Origin: Acidobacteriota bacterium
Lineage (GTDB): Bacteria > Acidobacteriota > Blastocatellia > Pyrinomonadales > Pyrinomonadaceae
Direction: 5' to 3'
Assembly (NCBI GenBank): GCA_023389035.1
Contig: JAEWFC010000033.1
Span: 4,348 to 68,347, forward strand
DNA length: 64,000 nt
The notes under the pieces were generated by a model that did no database searches, was not told the origin of the DNA, and saw nothing but the letters and a program-made list of their open reading frames with translations. Of the stretch, positions 14,832-25,236 are shown one piece after another; position 1 is the stretch's first letter; the number at the start of each line of letters is the position of its first letter. Both the position numbers and the translations under genes were made by a program.

Positions 14832-16535
14832 TTAGAAGGTGTTATAGTTTGCGACTGGATCATCCCCGTTCTGTCCCCAGGTAAAAGCTCTTGTGCCAGA
14901 AGTCGAACCGGAGAACCAGAAAGCAGATACGCCCGGCGTGCCGCTCGGACGCCATACAGCCGGATCGGTCTTTCCATCTCCATCGTAGTCTCCCTGTACG
15001 GGAAAGTCGGTGGCCGACGCACCGAACACGGCATAAGGACCTCCGCTTACTACTCCGGTCGAACTCGGTCTGACATACCAGTTTATCTGGCCCGCGCTTC
15101 CGCGAACCACTGCAAGGTCGGATTTTCCGTCACCGTCATAATCACCAGGGACGATCACGTCTGTCGGCGTGCCGAACACAACCGATGTCACGCCATCCGT
15201 CGAAAGGTTCATCCAAAAACGTGCCTGTCCATTGCCGTTGTTACGCTGGACAACAAAATCATTTTTCCCGTCGCCATCATAATCGCCTGGGGCAGGAAAA
15301 TCGCCGTTGAGTCCCCAGGGAACGAATGTGACACTGTCGCCGGGATTGTTAAGCGAACCGCGGTAATACCACACCGACTGGTCGCCGGATGCTGCACCAG
15401 AACGATAGACCGCCGGGTCCGCCTTGCCATCGCCGTCGTAATCGGCTGCGACACGCGGATTGTCACTGGTCTGTCCGAATTGCTCAAAGCGAAATGTGCT
15501 GTCTGCGCTCTGCAGAATGTAATACCCGGCTGTCCCGGCTGCTCCCGCACGCCATATCGCGACGTCCGTCTTGTTATCCCCATCGAAGTCAACAGGAACG
15601 AAGACGTCCGTACTGATGCCCCACTCAGGAGCTGTGAAGTTCGAAGTGCCGTTATAGTTTATAAACCAAGTTACCTGGCCACCGGCTCCACCACCCGTAT
15701 TTCGGACCACAGCGAAATCAGTCTTACCGTCGCCGTTAAAATCGACCACGTTCTGGACGTTCGCCGGGCCCGACCCGGCCGTAACGCTCGCCCAGCCGGT
15801 ACCGACACGAATGCCGTCAGCAACCAGTGTCGGCGACGTCGCCGCGGTGCCCTGGCGAAGCGAAACGGTGCCGGGGCTAATATCGGTCGCGCTCGTGTCA
15901 ATAGCGGTTAGCGTCGGAGTTCCGGGCTCGGTTGCCGGCACGGTCGAACTAACATACATCGTGACGATATCATTGGTAGCACCGTCTACGATCTGATATT
16001 TGACCACTATCAGGTAAGTAGTGTTGAGCGAGTAACTAAATGGGGTATAGGCAACCGTTGCCTCACTGGTTCCCGCCTTTGAGAGGCCGAACGCAACGTT
16101 GTTCGAGCCATCCTTCTTTGCAAAAACACGTCCTCGGAAGGTGGTGCTTACCGGATCCGGTCCAAGGTGAAAGAAATAACCCCCGACGACATCAGTCGAG
16201 GCTTCAGACAGGTTAACCATGAAAGCCGCGTAAACTGTTCCGGTAGATTGGATCGCGAAGGGCCTATTCACGTCTTCTCCCGAAACGGTCAGGCCGGCAG
16301 CATTACCGACTCCGGAACCCGGATATCCGGATAGCGTCAGACCTGGTGAAACAGCTGCGATCGAATTCGTACCGCCTCCGCTGTGTGCGGTCCAACCGTT
16401 GTCGGTAAGAAGTGCGCCCGGTGCGTAATTGAAATCTTCAACAAGCAGCGGCGTTTGAGCAGCTGTGGTGCTCGCGGCCGCAAAAATAGCTAGCGTCAGC
16501 ACAATAAGCGACGACGCTCTAAAAATTCTCAACAT
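14832..16535 (-). CDS. Secreted protein with FG-GAP-like repeats
   Basis: 567 residues. A signal peptide (MLRIFRASSLIVLTLAIFAA, cleavage after TTAAQ) leads to a jelly-roll-like domain (residues 28-260, FNYAPGALLTDNGWTAHSGG...), then six repeats built on DYDGDGKSDLAV with variable linkers. The repeats carry DxDGDxxxD calcium loops and should form a propeller-like surface. Function is unknown; cell-surface or extracellular binding is likely. AGGAGAG precedes the ATG. Related repeats end the protein at 7,244, so the family is used at least twice here. Confidence 0.8.
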   Translation of the reverse strand: MLRIFRASSLIVLTLAIFAAASTTAAQTPLLVEDFNYAPGALLTDNGWTAHSGGGTNSIAAVSPGLTLSGYPGSGVGNAAGLTVSGEDVNRPFAIQSTGTVYAAFMVNLSEASTDVVGGYFFHLGPDPVSTTFRGRVFAKKDGSNNVAFGLSKAGTSEATVAYTPFSYSLNTTYLIVVKYQIVDGATNDIVTMYVSSTVPATEPGTPTLTAIDTSATDISPGTVSLRQGTAATSPTLVADGIRVGTGWASVTAGSGPANVQNVVDFNGDGKTDFAVVRNTGGGAGGQVTWFINYNGTSNFTAPEWGISTDVFVPVDFDGDNKTDVAIWRAGAAGTAGYYILQSADSTFRFEQFGQTSDNPRVAADYDGDGKADPAVYRSGAASGDQSVWYYRGSLNNPGDSVTFVPWGLNGDFPAPGDYDGDGKNDFVVQRNNGNGQARFWMNLSTDGVTSVVFGTPTDVIVPGDYDGDGKSDLAVVRGSAGQINWYVRPSSTGVVSGGPYAVFGASATDFPVQGDYDGDGKTDPAVWRPSGTPGVSAFWFSGSTSGTRAFTWGQNGDDPVANYNTF

Positions 16536-16757
16536 AGTTCTCTCCTGCGAATATTAATATTAAGTGGACATGCATCCGTCCGAATGAGGCCGGAGACCAT
16601 GTGCGGGTAAGCATGGACCGGGAACAGGATGCCAAATCATTCATTAGTCTGAATTCCCATCTACTTTGCAACGAAACCAGATATAAATCAATCCAACCAG
16701 ACTAGCCGGTAATAAAAAGTTAACGTAGCCCGGAATTTTGTTAAACTCGCGGAAACG

Positions 16758-17897
16758 ATGCGGTTTCTTTATTGTCCAGCAGGTATAGGTCGGTTTGGTG
16801 TCATAGCGGCTCTTTGGGCTGTGTTTTCCACAGCGGGCATCAGTCAGGTGCCGACACCTACCACGCGGGTAGTCGAAGAAGCCGGTGTCATAACGGTCGA
16901 CACCGAGTTGATAGACGTTCCGGTCGTCGTAACTGATAAGGCAGGTAAGCCGATCCTCGATCTGAAACGGTCGAACTTCACTATTTTTGAAGACAACAAG
17001 CTGCAGGAAATAGCTGACTTCTCCACCACGACCACGCCTTTTGAGGTCGCACTATTGCTAGACACCTCGGGATCGACGCGATCAGATATCGATCTCATCA
17101 AACGCTCCGCACAGGTATTCATTGATTCACTGCGACCCGGCGATAAGGTCGCTCTAATTTCATTCGGTTCTACTGATGATGGTTCGGGCCAATCGGTCCC
17201 GCGTATCATTTCCCAAATGACCGGCGACCGATCTGAACTGCGTGCTGCACTACAGCGAGTTACGTCTAGTAACGGCACGCCATATTATGACGGCCTAGTG
17301 GAAACGGTCGAGAAGATCTTTGCCGGGTTGTCCTCTGATAAAACCGTGAACCGCCGCGCGATCGTAGCACTGACGGACGGCGTAGATTCGACGAGTTCTG
17401 CTGATTTTGGCGAGGCTCGCGAACTCTTGGACCGCGAAGGGATCGTAAGCTATTTCATTCGTGTCGACACGCGCGAATTCTTTGAATCAGACCTTCTCGG
17501 CGATTGTCAGAGTGCGATCAGATTCTCGCAGGCGCAAATACGGCGTTACTATCGGCTGGTAGGATCTCGCAATATCGAGCGTGCAGCGAATTTTTGCCAG
17601 CTCGGTGATTTCGAGAGGCTCGCGGTAAGTAAGGCACTATATGAGTTGGCCGATGCTCAGATGTACGAACTCGCAAAGGTTTCAGGAGGAAAGGTGTTTC
17701 CGGTCGGTGACCTGTCCGATGCACGCAACGCCTTTCGAAACGTGGCTGCCGAGATCGGAACGAACTACAGCCTCGGGTATTACTCATCGAACGAAAAGCA
17801 ATACGGAACGTATCGGAAGATCCGAGTCCAATTGAAGAACTTGCCACCCGGAGCTTCTGTCCGGGCCCGCGAAGGATACACAGCTACGAAAAAGTAA
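16758..17897 (+). CDS. Secreted VWA-domain protein, acidobacterial type
   Basis: 379 residues. A signal sequence (hydrophobic to residue 28) is followed by VDTELIDVPVVVTDKAGKPILDLKRSNFTIFEDN, the conserved front part of acidobacterial VWA proteins, then a VWA domain with MIDAS DTSGSTRSD and LTDGVDSTSSAD. The tail with EIGTNYSLGYYSSN is also family-typical. The VWA fold binds metal and a protein ligand; the partner is unknown. A cysteine-containing insert (residues 245-290) is not shared with the two paralogues at 47.5 and 48.7 kb. Confidence 0.85.
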   Translation: MRFLYCPAGIGRFGVIAALWAVFSTAGISQVPTPTTRVVEEAGVITVDTELIDVPVVVTDKAGKPILDLKRSNFTIFEDNKLQEIADFSTTTTPFEVALLLDTSGSTRSDIDLIKRSAQVFIDSLRPGDKVALISFGSTDDGSGQSVPRIISQMTGDRSELRAALQRVTSSNGTPYYDGLVETVEKIFAGLSSDKTVNRRAIVALTDGVDSTSSADFGEARELLDREGIVSYFIRVDTREFFESDLLGDCQSAIRFSQAQIRRYYRLVGSRNIERAANFCQLGDFERLAVSKALYELADAQMYELAKVSGGKVFPVGDLSDARNAFRNVAAEIGTNYSLGYYSSNEKQYGTYRKIRVQLKNLPPGASVRAREGYTATKK

Positions 17898-17974
17898 GAG
17901 AATTTTTCATAAATCCGCAATATATACCCTTTGGGTGGTTACATTACCCCAATACCTAGTGTAGAATGGTCAAA

Positions 17975-19177
17975 ATGTCGTTTGGTTTTAACCGTGTTTG
18001 TCTTGTCGTCCTCGACTCCGCAGGAATTGGCGAAATGCCTGATGCGGCGGCCTGGGGCGATGCGGGCGCGGACACGCTGGGCAACGTCTTCAGATCACGG
18101 CATCTTCACGTCCCTAATCTCCGATCGCTCGGGTTAGGAAATATCCGCCGACTCGAAGGAGTCGCCCCGGTCGAAGCACCAATCGGCTCCTACGGCAAAT
18201 GTGCTCTGCGATCGAACGGTAAAGACACGACGACAGGCCACTGGGAAATGGCAGGGATAATTCTAGACAAAGCGTTTCCGACCTATCCGAATGGCTTCCC
18301 GACAGACGTCGTCGATCGTTTTGTGAAAGAATCTGGGGTTCCGGGAATTCTGGGCAACGTTCCCGCAAGTGGCACCGAAATTATTAAACAGCTTGGAGAA
18401 CAGCACGTTGCGACGGGCAAACCGATCGTCTATACCTCGGCAGATTCTGTCTTTCAGATCGCCGCACATGAAGAGGTAGTTCCAATCGACCGCCTGTATG
18501 AGATGTGCGAGATCGCGAGACGGATCCTTGATGGCGAGCATCAAGTCGGCCGCGTTATCGCCCGCCCGTTCATCGGAAGTTCAGCCGAGACTTTTTCCCG
18601 AACTGAGAACCGGCATGATTACGCCGTACCGCCGCCGACCGACAATCTATTGACCCTGCTGAAATCTAATGGCCTTGATGTCGTGTGCATAGGTAAAATA
18701 GCTTCGATCTACGATTCAGTCGGAGTGACACAAGACATCGCGGCAAAAAATAACGATCAAACCGTCAAACAAACGGTAGCTGCGTTAAATTCGGACTCGC
18801 GGGGACTGATCTTCAGCAACCTTGTGGATTTCGACATGCTTTATGGACACCGCCGTGATACGGAAGGCTACGCTGCTGCGCTTGAAACATTTGATGCACA
18901 GCTTCCGCAGATCTTTGCGGCAATGAAAGACGATGATCTGCTAATACTTACGGCGGATCACGGAAACGATCCGACGTTTCCCGGGACCGACCATACGCGG
19001 GAATTTGCTCCCTTGCTCGTTTATGGAAAGAGTGCTGTTTCCGGAATCGATCTTGGCACCCGCGGATCGCTCTCCGATATCGGACAGACAATCGCTGAGT
19101 GTTTTGGCTTGCAACTTGCTGAGGGAAAGAGTTTTATGCATGAAATTGCACCAAATTCGGTCAGCGGTCGAGGTTGA
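17975..19177 (+). CDS. deoB: Phosphopentomutase
   Basis: About 400 residues of the alkaline-phosphatase superfamily. Near the start is VVLDSAGIGEMPDA with the metal-binding Asp; DTTTGHWEMAG holds the phosphothreonine site; and LTADHGNDPTFPGTDHTRE gives the second metal cluster. The enzyme interconverts ribose 1- and 5-phosphates in nucleoside salvage. The ATG at 17975 lies 7 bases after a TAGAAT -10-like box with no Shine-Dalgarno, so a leaderless start there is preferred to the ATG at 17966, which overlaps that box. Confidence 0.95.
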   Translation: MSFGFNRVCLVVLDSAGIGEMPDAAAWGDAGADTLGNVFRSRHLHVPNLRSLGLGNIRRLEGVAPVEAPIGSYGKCALRSNGKDTTTGHWEMAGIILDKAFPTYPNGFPTDVVDRFVKESGVPGILGNVPASGTEIIKQLGEQHVATGKPIVYTSADSVFQIAAHEEVVPIDRLYEMCEIARRILDGEHQVGRVIARPFIGSSAETFSRTENRHDYAVPPPTDNLLTLLKSNGLDVVCIGKIASIYDSVGVTQDIAAKNNDQTVKQTVAALNSDSRGLIFSNLVDFDMLYGHRRDTEGYAAALETFDAQLPQIFAAMKDDDLLILTADHGNDPTFPGTDHTREFAPLLVYGKSAVSGIDLGTRGSLSDIGQTIAECFGLQLAEGKSFMHEIAPNSVSGRG

Positions 19178-19309
19178 TCTGCTAAATGAGTGCGTAAAAG
19201 TTATCTGATAGACTTATAGAGTCGCTTTCATAATGGGCGTCCAAGACGACGCTGCTGCAGCCAAGGCTGGTTTTTCACTACTTTAAAGGCTTTTTGCCAT
19301 AGAATTTAT

Positions 19310-20326
19310 ATGAATTTCCCGTTCCCCCCAAACGAGACGAAGCGACTGGAAGTATTGCAGGAATTTAGAGATCTAGATACGGGTGATGAACGCGAATACA
19401 GCGATATTGCCCGCATAGCCTCGCAGATCTGTAAAACGCCATACGCCGCCGTTTCTTTTATAGGTGAGACCCACCAATGGTTTCGCTATACGCTTGGGTT
19501 TGAATCGGGCGAGATCCCGAGAAAAGATTCCTTTTGCTCGTCCGGGATCTCAGAACCGGAAAAGGTAACTAAGATCGGTGACCTCACCGGCGACGCACGT
19601 TTTGTGGACAACCCCTTAATACGAGACCTGAACGTCAAGTTCTTTGCCGCCGCACCGCTCGTTACCCGAGATGGCTATGTTCTTGGCTCGCTTTGCGTAT
19701 TCGATTCAAAACCGCGAGAACTCTCACCTGAGCAGGAGGCGGCACTACTTGCAGCAGCCAGACAGTTCACGATCCGCCTTGAGCTGCGACGAACCACGCA
19801 CCTTCTCCGCGAGGCCAATGAAGAACTTCGTAGTCTATCTTTACGCGATGAGCTGACCGGGCTTTATAACTATCGCGGCTTCGTCACACACGCGGTCCAG
19901 TATTTGAAACTCTTTCGTTCGCGCCGAACACCGGGGAGTATGTGGATGATGTTCGCCGATATGGACGGACTTAAGGACATCAATGATCGATTTGGACACA
20001 CCGAAGGCTCATTGGCGATCCAGACCACGGCTGACCTGATCGTGAAGACTATTCGTGAAGCGGACATCGTCGCACGCCTCGGTGGTGACGAATTCACCGC
20101 GATGCTGCTTAATACGCTCGATACCGTTGCCGAAAAGATCCCGCACCGTATTCAACAATCGTTCGAGCATTACAACCGCATGAGCGGAAAACCGTACGAT
20201 CTTGCCTTGAGCGTTGGACTCGTACGGATCGAACAAGATAGCGATCTCACGGTCGAGGAGCTGCTTAAACAAGCGGACGATGATATGTACCGAGAAAAAA
20301 GCCGCCGTAAACGCTTTGCAGCGTAG
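19310..20326 (+). CDS. GAF-GGDEF diguanylate cyclase
   Basis: 338 residues. Residues 10-165 form a GAF domain (YAAVSFIGETHQWFRYTLGF, FFAAAPLVTRDGYVLGSLCV), a version often seen ahead of cyclases. Residues 175-335 are a GGDEF domain with intact RLGGDEF and, five residues before it, an RxxD product-inhibition site (READ). The protein should make cyclic di-GMP and be feedback-inhibited. There are no membrane segments, so it is cytoplasmic. No riboswitch or c-di-GMP effector is apparent nearby. Confidence 0.92.
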   Translation: MNFPFPPNETKRLEVLQEFRDLDTGDEREYSDIARIASQICKTPYAAVSFIGETHQWFRYTLGFESGEIPRKDSFCSSGISEPEKVTKIGDLTGDARFVDNPLIRDLNVKFFAAAPLVTRDGYVLGSLCVFDSKPRELSPEQEAALLAAARQFTIRLELRRTTHLLREANEELRSLSLRDELTGLYNYRGFVTHAVQYLKLFRSRRTPGSMWMMFADMDGLKDINDRFGHTEGSLAIQTTADLIVKTIREADIVARLGGDEFTAMLLNTLDTVAEKIPHRIQQSFEHYNRMSGKPYDLALSVGLVRIEQDSDLTVEELLKQADDDMYREKSRRKRFAA

Positions 20327-20409
20327 AACGTTCTACCCTACTTAAACCCGTCAGTTGCGTGCTATTATTCGTTCAGACTTCACTCAGATCTGTCCGTACA
20401 TTTCACCAA

Positions 20410-22155
20410 ATGAATAAGGCACTACTCGCATTCGCATCGATCGCTTTCTTGGCGTTCGGAAGCAACACCTACAGTCAGACGGTCGGAAACGGCGTTCCCG
20501 GGTTTGCCGAAAGCCCATCTCGTCTTCGTGCTCTGATCGAGCATTTCGAGCAGGACCGCGGTGCTTATGGTCGGCTTTATTCTGCCGAGACTTCCGCCAA
20601 CAGGCGAGAGCGTTTTAGAAAGCTCTATACAGACCGCCTCGCACAGCTTACCGCGATGGATTTTGCAAAGCTCGAGCACCAGGAACAGATTGATCATATT
20701 CTCTTCGCGAACCACCTTCGGCGGGAACTAAATGAGCTTGATCGGTACGCTCGGCAGCTGGAGGAGATGGCCGCGATCGTACCCTTTGCCCCGGTCATCA
20801 GCGACCTCGAAGACCAACGCCGCAGGCTTGAAACGATCGATGCCGCGAAAACTGCCGCGTTACTGGACTCGCTGACAAGGCAGATCGGCGATGTGCAAAA
20901 GGCTCTCGAGAATTCGACAACAAAACCAAAGCGGACCGTCGCATATCGTGCTGTCAGGACACTCGGCTCACTCCGAGCGACACTGCGGAATTGGTACAAC
21001 TTTCACAATGCGTACGACCCGGGCTTCTCATGGTGGAACAAAAAGCCGTACGAGGCTGTCGACGAGGCACTTGTGAAGTACTCAGGGTATGTTTCGGGCA
21101 AGCTCGTGGGCATAGCTCCTGACGACAAGACCACCATAATCGGAGACCCGATCGGACGCGAGGCTTTGATCAGCGAGCTTCAGTTCGAAATGATCCCGTA
21201 CAGTCCAGAAGAACTGGTCGAGATCGCTAATAGAGAATTTGAATGGTGCGTCGCCGAGCTCAAGAAAGCCTCGCGCGAAATGGGGTTTGGCGACGACTAT
21301 ATGAAGGCGGTCGAGGCCGTTAAAGAGAAATACGTCGAACCCGGAAAACAGCCGGAACTGATCCGTGATTTCGCGCTTGAGGCCATCAACTATGTCAAAA
21401 AGAACGATCTCCTGACGGTTCCCCGGGAGGCGGAAGAGACCTGGCGAATGGAGATGATGTCTCCCGAGCGCCAGTTGATCGCCCCGTTCTTTCTTGGGGG
21501 CGAGACTATTCTCGTTGCGTATCCGACAGATACGATGACGCACGAGCAAAAAATGATGTCGCTACGGGGAAACAACCCGCACTTTGCGCGTGCTGTTACG
21601 CATCACGAGCTCATCCCCGGCCATCACATGCAACAGTTTATGAACCGCCGGTACAGAACGTATCGGTCGCCGTTCCGCACTCCATTTTGGGGGGAAGGAT
21701 GGGCTTTATACTGGGAGTTCCTTTTGTGGGATCGCGGATTCGCGCAAACGCCTGAGGACAAGATCGGGGCTCTTTTCTGGCGATCTCACCGTGCGGCTCG
21801 TATCATCTTTTCGCTGAATTTCCATCTTGAGAAAATGACGCCTCAAGAGGCCGTCGACCTGCTTGTCGATCGTGTCGGCCACGAGCGAGAAAACGCTCTT
21901 GCGGAGGTCAGGCGTTCTTTCGCCGGCGACTACGGGCCTCTTTACCAAATGGCATATATGATGGGCGGGCTCCAGTTCTATGCGCTGCATCGCGACCTTG
22001 TCGTCTCGGGTAAGATGAGCAATAAACAGTTTCACGATGCGATATTGAAGGAAGGTTCGATACCGGTCGAGATGGTCCGGGCGATACTGACGAAACAACC
22101 GCTCTCACGAGACCACAAACCGTCGTGGAAGTTTTATCCTGCCCTGAATAAGTAA
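20410..22155 (+). CDS. Secreted DUF885-family peptidase-like protein
   Basis: 581 residues after a signal peptide (MNKALLAFASIAFLAF). The helical DUF885 fold ends with the zinc-peptidase motif THHELIPGHHMQQF, followed by GEGWALYWE and, further on, a conserved YQMAYMMGGLQ. Family members are thought to be metallocarboxypeptidases; direct evidence of substrate is not visible. An upstream TTG-type extension to 20359 was set aside because it would destroy the signal peptide. It lies 18 bases before the next gene and probably shares its transcript. Confidence 0.85.
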   Translation: MNKALLAFASIAFLAFGSNTYSQTVGNGVPGFAESPSRLRALIEHFEQDRGAYGRLYSAETSANRRERFRKLYTDRLAQLTAMDFAKLEHQEQIDHILFANHLRRELNELDRYARQLEEMAAIVPFAPVISDLEDQRRRLETIDAAKTAALLDSLTRQIGDVQKALENSTTKPKRTVAYRAVRTLGSLRATLRNWYNFHNAYDPGFSWWNKKPYEAVDEALVKYSGYVSGKLVGIAPDDKTTIIGDPIGREALISELQFEMIPYSPEELVEIANREFEWCVAELKKASREMGFGDDYMKAVEAVKEKYVEPGKQPELIRDFALEAINYVKKNDLLTVPREAEETWRMEMMSPERQLIAPFFLGGETILVAYPTDTMTHEQKMMSLRGNNPHFARAVTHHELIPGHHMQQFMNRRYRTYRSPFRTPFWGEGWALYWEFLLWDRGFAQTPEDKIGALFWRSHRAARIIFSLNFHLEKMTPQEAVDLLVDRVGHERENALAEVRRSFAGDYGPLYQMAYMMGGLQFYALHRDLVVSGKMSNKQFHDAILKEGSIPVEMVRAILTKQPLSRDHKPSWKFYPALNK

Positions 22156-22173
22156 AGTCATCAGCCTCCATCG

Positions 22174-24756
22174 ATGAACAAAAAGCTTCTGTACGTACCG
22201 ATCGTTCTGTTGTTCGCGTTTTCGGCGTCCGCGCTGGTCGCTCATTACGCGCGTATTTCGCAAGTGGACAGCAAGGCCTCGCGGGAAGCGGCACTTCCCT
22301 TCGGCTACAACAACGGACGCGTTCTCTCGGTAAACGACGCAGAGGCGGCTGCCGGAATTCGCGCGGGCGACACGATCGAGTCCGTTAACGGCGTCAATGT
22401 CCGCGCCAGTGAAGAAGCATTCGATCGCGAAATGAACAAGCTCCGCGGAGGCGAGCCGATCGATCTCGGTATGTCCCGGCCTGCGGCCGACGGCGAACGC
22501 GAGCAGTTCACCGCGACGATCGTACCGACACGCGTAGAACGAAACCTGGCGTTTTACAGCAAGTATGTGACGGGCTTTCTGTTCATGTATGGGTTGCCGA
22601 CGGTGTCTATCTTGCTGGGTTTTTGGGTCCTGTTTGTCAGGCCGACAGATCCGCTTGCGTGGATCCTCCTTTTCGTACTGCAGGGCGTAAGTTCGCTAAG
22701 TCTCGAAATGTATTGGGACATCGGCACGCTGCTCGGTGCGTACCAGAAGTTCTATTTTAGTGCGTGGGCTTTAGCAATGCTGCTTTTCGGGATCTACTTC
22801 CCGGAACGCTGGACGGTTGACGAGCGAGTTCCGTGGCTCAAGTGGTTTTTCATCATACCGCTTTCTTTTCAAGTCGTCTTGATCCTGCTTTCGATACTTC
22901 AGGCATTCACCGCCGTTAGTCTCTTTTGGCTATTTGGGCCGCTGCCGCAGTGGTATGCAAGCTTCGGTTTTTTCGTGAACATGCTTGCGATCGGGGCTTT
23001 CTTCGCAGCGATCGCTCACAAGGCGTTCACGACAACGAACCCCGATGCTCGGCGTCGTCTTCATGTTATGCTCTTTGGAACGCAGCTGGCTATTACGCCC
23101 TCGTTCATTCTCGTGCTTTACAAAGTGTTGTCGCAGAAGCAGGGATCGTTCCTCGAGATCGTTCCCTTTTGGGTGGGTCTGTTCGCGATCGGAGCAACGC
23201 TTTTATTCCCACTGACCATGGCATACGTGATCGTCGTGCAGCGAGCGATGGATGTGCGCGTTGTGATCAGGCAGGGGCTGCAGTACGGACTTGCCAAGGG
23301 CGGTGTTCGAGTTTTGCAGATGCTCCTTCTGTTCGCTATCGGAATGGGGGTTTACTGGTCGATAAACAGATATGGATCCAATTTCTCCACGCAATTAGCT
23401 TTCATCGTTGGTGGCGTCGCTCTTGTACCGCTGATCGATCTGGTCGCAAAACCTCTCCGTGTGGCGATCGATCGACGATTCTTTCGCGACGCATACGATG
23501 CCGAGCAGATCTTAACTGAGTTGAGCGAGGACGTCCGAACGATGGTCGAGACCCGGCCGCTGCTTGAAACCGTAAGCACAAAGATTAGTCAATCTCTGCA
23601 TGTCCCACAGGTCGCAATATTGCTGAAAGACGGTGAGAATTTTTCCCCTTCATACACATTAGGGTTTGACACCCCGCCGGCCGTATCGCTCGGACAAGGT
23701 TCACTCGCACTTCGAAAGCTCCGGACGCATCGTCATATAGCTCTTTACGACGACATGAATGAGGTCACGTCAACGCCGACCGTCTCACTGGACGAACGCG
23801 AACAGTTTCGCGAGTTGAATACTCAGATCCTGATGCCCTTGGCCGTAAAAAATGAACTTACCGGGATTATCAGTCTGAGTCCGAAACGTTCGGAGGAGCC
23901 TTACTCAGCCAGTGACCTTCGGCTGTTGCGATCCGTAGCCACACAGACTGGCCTTGCTCTCGAAAATTCGCGATTGACAGAAGCTTTCGCAAAAGAGGCG
24001 GCGCAGAAGGAGAGACTTAACGCCGAGCTCGAGATCGCCCGTGAGGTTCAGGAACGTCTCTTTCCGCAGGAATTACCAGCGATCGCAGGCGTCGATTATT
24101 TTGGAGCGTGTCGGCCGGCTTTAGGTGTAGGTGGCGACTATTATGATTTCCTTGAGTTGCCGGACGGCAAGTTTGGCATTGCGATCGGCGATGTTTCGGG
24201 TAAAGGTATTGGAGCTTCCCTGATGATGGCAAGCCTGCAGGCATCGCTTCGAGGGCAAGCCATTCATTCGGGTGATGACCTCGCGATGTTGATGACCCGC
24301 GTAAATCGACTGGTCTACGAGGCATCTACGACCAATCGCTACGCGACATTCTTCTACGGGCAGTTCGACCCTCAAAGCCGGACTCTTTCTTACGTCAACG
24401 CCGGCCACAACCCTCCATTCTTGATCCGTGCCGACAATTCAGTGGAGACCCTTGATACCGGGGGACCGGTGATAGGCATGCTACCGCCAATGATCGTGAG
24501 TTACGAAATGGGAACGGTCGAGATGCGTAGGGGCGACGTCCTTGTGGGGTTCACCGACGGCATTTCAGAGGCGATGAATCCTGCCGATGAAGAATGGGGC
24601 GAAGAAGCAATGCTTACGGAACTAAAGACGATCACCGGCGAACCGGCACGCGAGATCCTCGAAGCTATTGTGAGATCCGCTGATCGGTTCGCAAACGGAG
24701 CCAAGCAGCACGATGATATGACGATGATCGTCGTCCGACTAGTCGACGAGGAGTAG
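22174..24756 (+). CDS. RsbU-like PP2C phosphatase with PDZ, membrane and GAF domains
   Basis: 860 residues. Order: one membrane helix; an extracytoplasmic PDZ-like domain (about 40-115, GRVLSVNDAEAAAGIRAGDTIESVNG); seven or eight membrane segments (125-420); a GAF domain (about 440-600); a coiled coil; and a SpoIIE/PP2C phosphatase (620-858) with GGDYYDFLELPDGKFGIAIGDVSGKG and GFTDGISEAMN. Such proteins dephosphorylate anti-sigma-factor antagonists and start partner-switching stress responses. No STAS antagonist of clear type lies beside it, though the short protein at 25,915 may be STAS-like. Inputs are probably envelope signals. Confidence 0.9.
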   Translation: MNKKLLYVPIVLLFAFSASALVAHYARISQVDSKASREAALPFGYNNGRVLSVNDAEAAAGIRAGDTIESVNGVNVRASEEAFDREMNKLRGGEPIDLGMSRPAADGEREQFTATIVPTRVERNLAFYSKYVTGFLFMYGLPTVSILLGFWVLFVRPTDPLAWILLFVLQGVSSLSLEMYWDIGTLLGAYQKFYFSAWALAMLLFGIYFPERWTVDERVPWLKWFFIIPLSFQVVLILLSILQAFTAVSLFWLFGPLPQWYASFGFFVNMLAIGAFFAAIAHKAFTTTNPDARRRLHVMLFGTQLAITPSFILVLYKVLSQKQGSFLEIVPFWVGLFAIGATLLFPLTMAYVIVVQRAMDVRVVIRQGLQYGLAKGGVRVLQMLLLFAIGMGVYWSINRYGSNFSTQLAFIVGGVALVPLIDLVAKPLRVAIDRRFFRDAYDAEQILTELSEDVRTMVETRPLLETVSTKISQSLHVPQVAILLKDGENFSPSYTLGFDTPPAVSLGQGSLALRKLRTHRHIALYDDMNEVTSTPTVSLDEREQFRELNTQILMPLAVKNELTGIISLSPKRSEEPYSASDLRLLRSVATQTGLALENSRLTEAFAKEAAQKERLNAELEIAREVQERLFPQELPAIAGVDYFGACRPALGVGGDYYDFLELPDGKFGIAIGDVSGKGIGASLMMASLQASLRGQAIHSGDDLAMLMTRVNRLVYEASTTNRYATFFYGQFDPQSRTLSYVNAGHNPPFLIRADNSVETLDTGGPVIGMLPPMIVSYEMGTVEMRRGDVLVGFTDGISEAMNPADEEWGEEAMLTELKTITGEPAREILEAIVRSADRFANGAKQHDDMTMIVVRLVDEE

Positions 24757-24763
24757 AGCCGAG

Positions 24764-25168
24764 CTATCGACTCAGGGGCTCAGCCGAACGATGGCCCAAA
24801 AGCGTGAACGGGATAAAACAGAACAAACCTATAACGATCACCCATAACGGGTGAGGGATCACTGCGACGTTCGCGATCCATCCGATCGTACCCAGCACGC
24901 CGATCACGACAGGAATGACCAGCGAGTCCCACCGCGATATGACTCTGGCGACAAATCCCCCTGCGTAGGACCCGACAATGTAACCGGCGAGCAAAACGAT
25001 GAAGGCCCCGACGGGCAGTCCGGCAACGTAGCTAGCCATCGCACCGAGGTCTGTCATGGTCTCCGGCGGAGGCGCTCCGTACAAGAGACCGTTTACAGTC
25101 TGTATTATCGATGCAAGGACAAAGAATGTCACCAAACCAACTAATCCGCCGATTATCTTTCGAACCAT
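24764..25168 (-). CDS. Small membrane protein, four helices
   Basis: 134 residues with four hydrophobic segments (GGLVGLVTFFVLASI; VGAFIVLLAGYIVGSYAGGF; VIPVVIGVLGTIGWIANV; WVIVIGLFCFIPFTLLG) and a short charged tail. AAGGAGAG sits just before the ATG, so expression is well supported. I do not recognise a named family. It is convergent with the RsbU-like gene (8 bases between stops) and divergent from the DUF305 gene. Confidence 0.7.
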   Translation of the reverse strand: MVRKIIGGLVGLVTFFVLASIIQTVNGLLYGAPPPETMTDLGAMASYVAGLPVGAFIVLLAGYIVGSYAGGFVARVISRWDSLVIPVVIGVLGTIGWIANVAVIPHPLWVIVIGLFCFIPFTLLGHRSAEPLSR

Positions 25169-25236
25169 GGCTATCTCTCCTTTTTATAAGCTCAGATGTT
25201 ATAACAGATGGTGAATTGCACAACAACTACCCTGCG

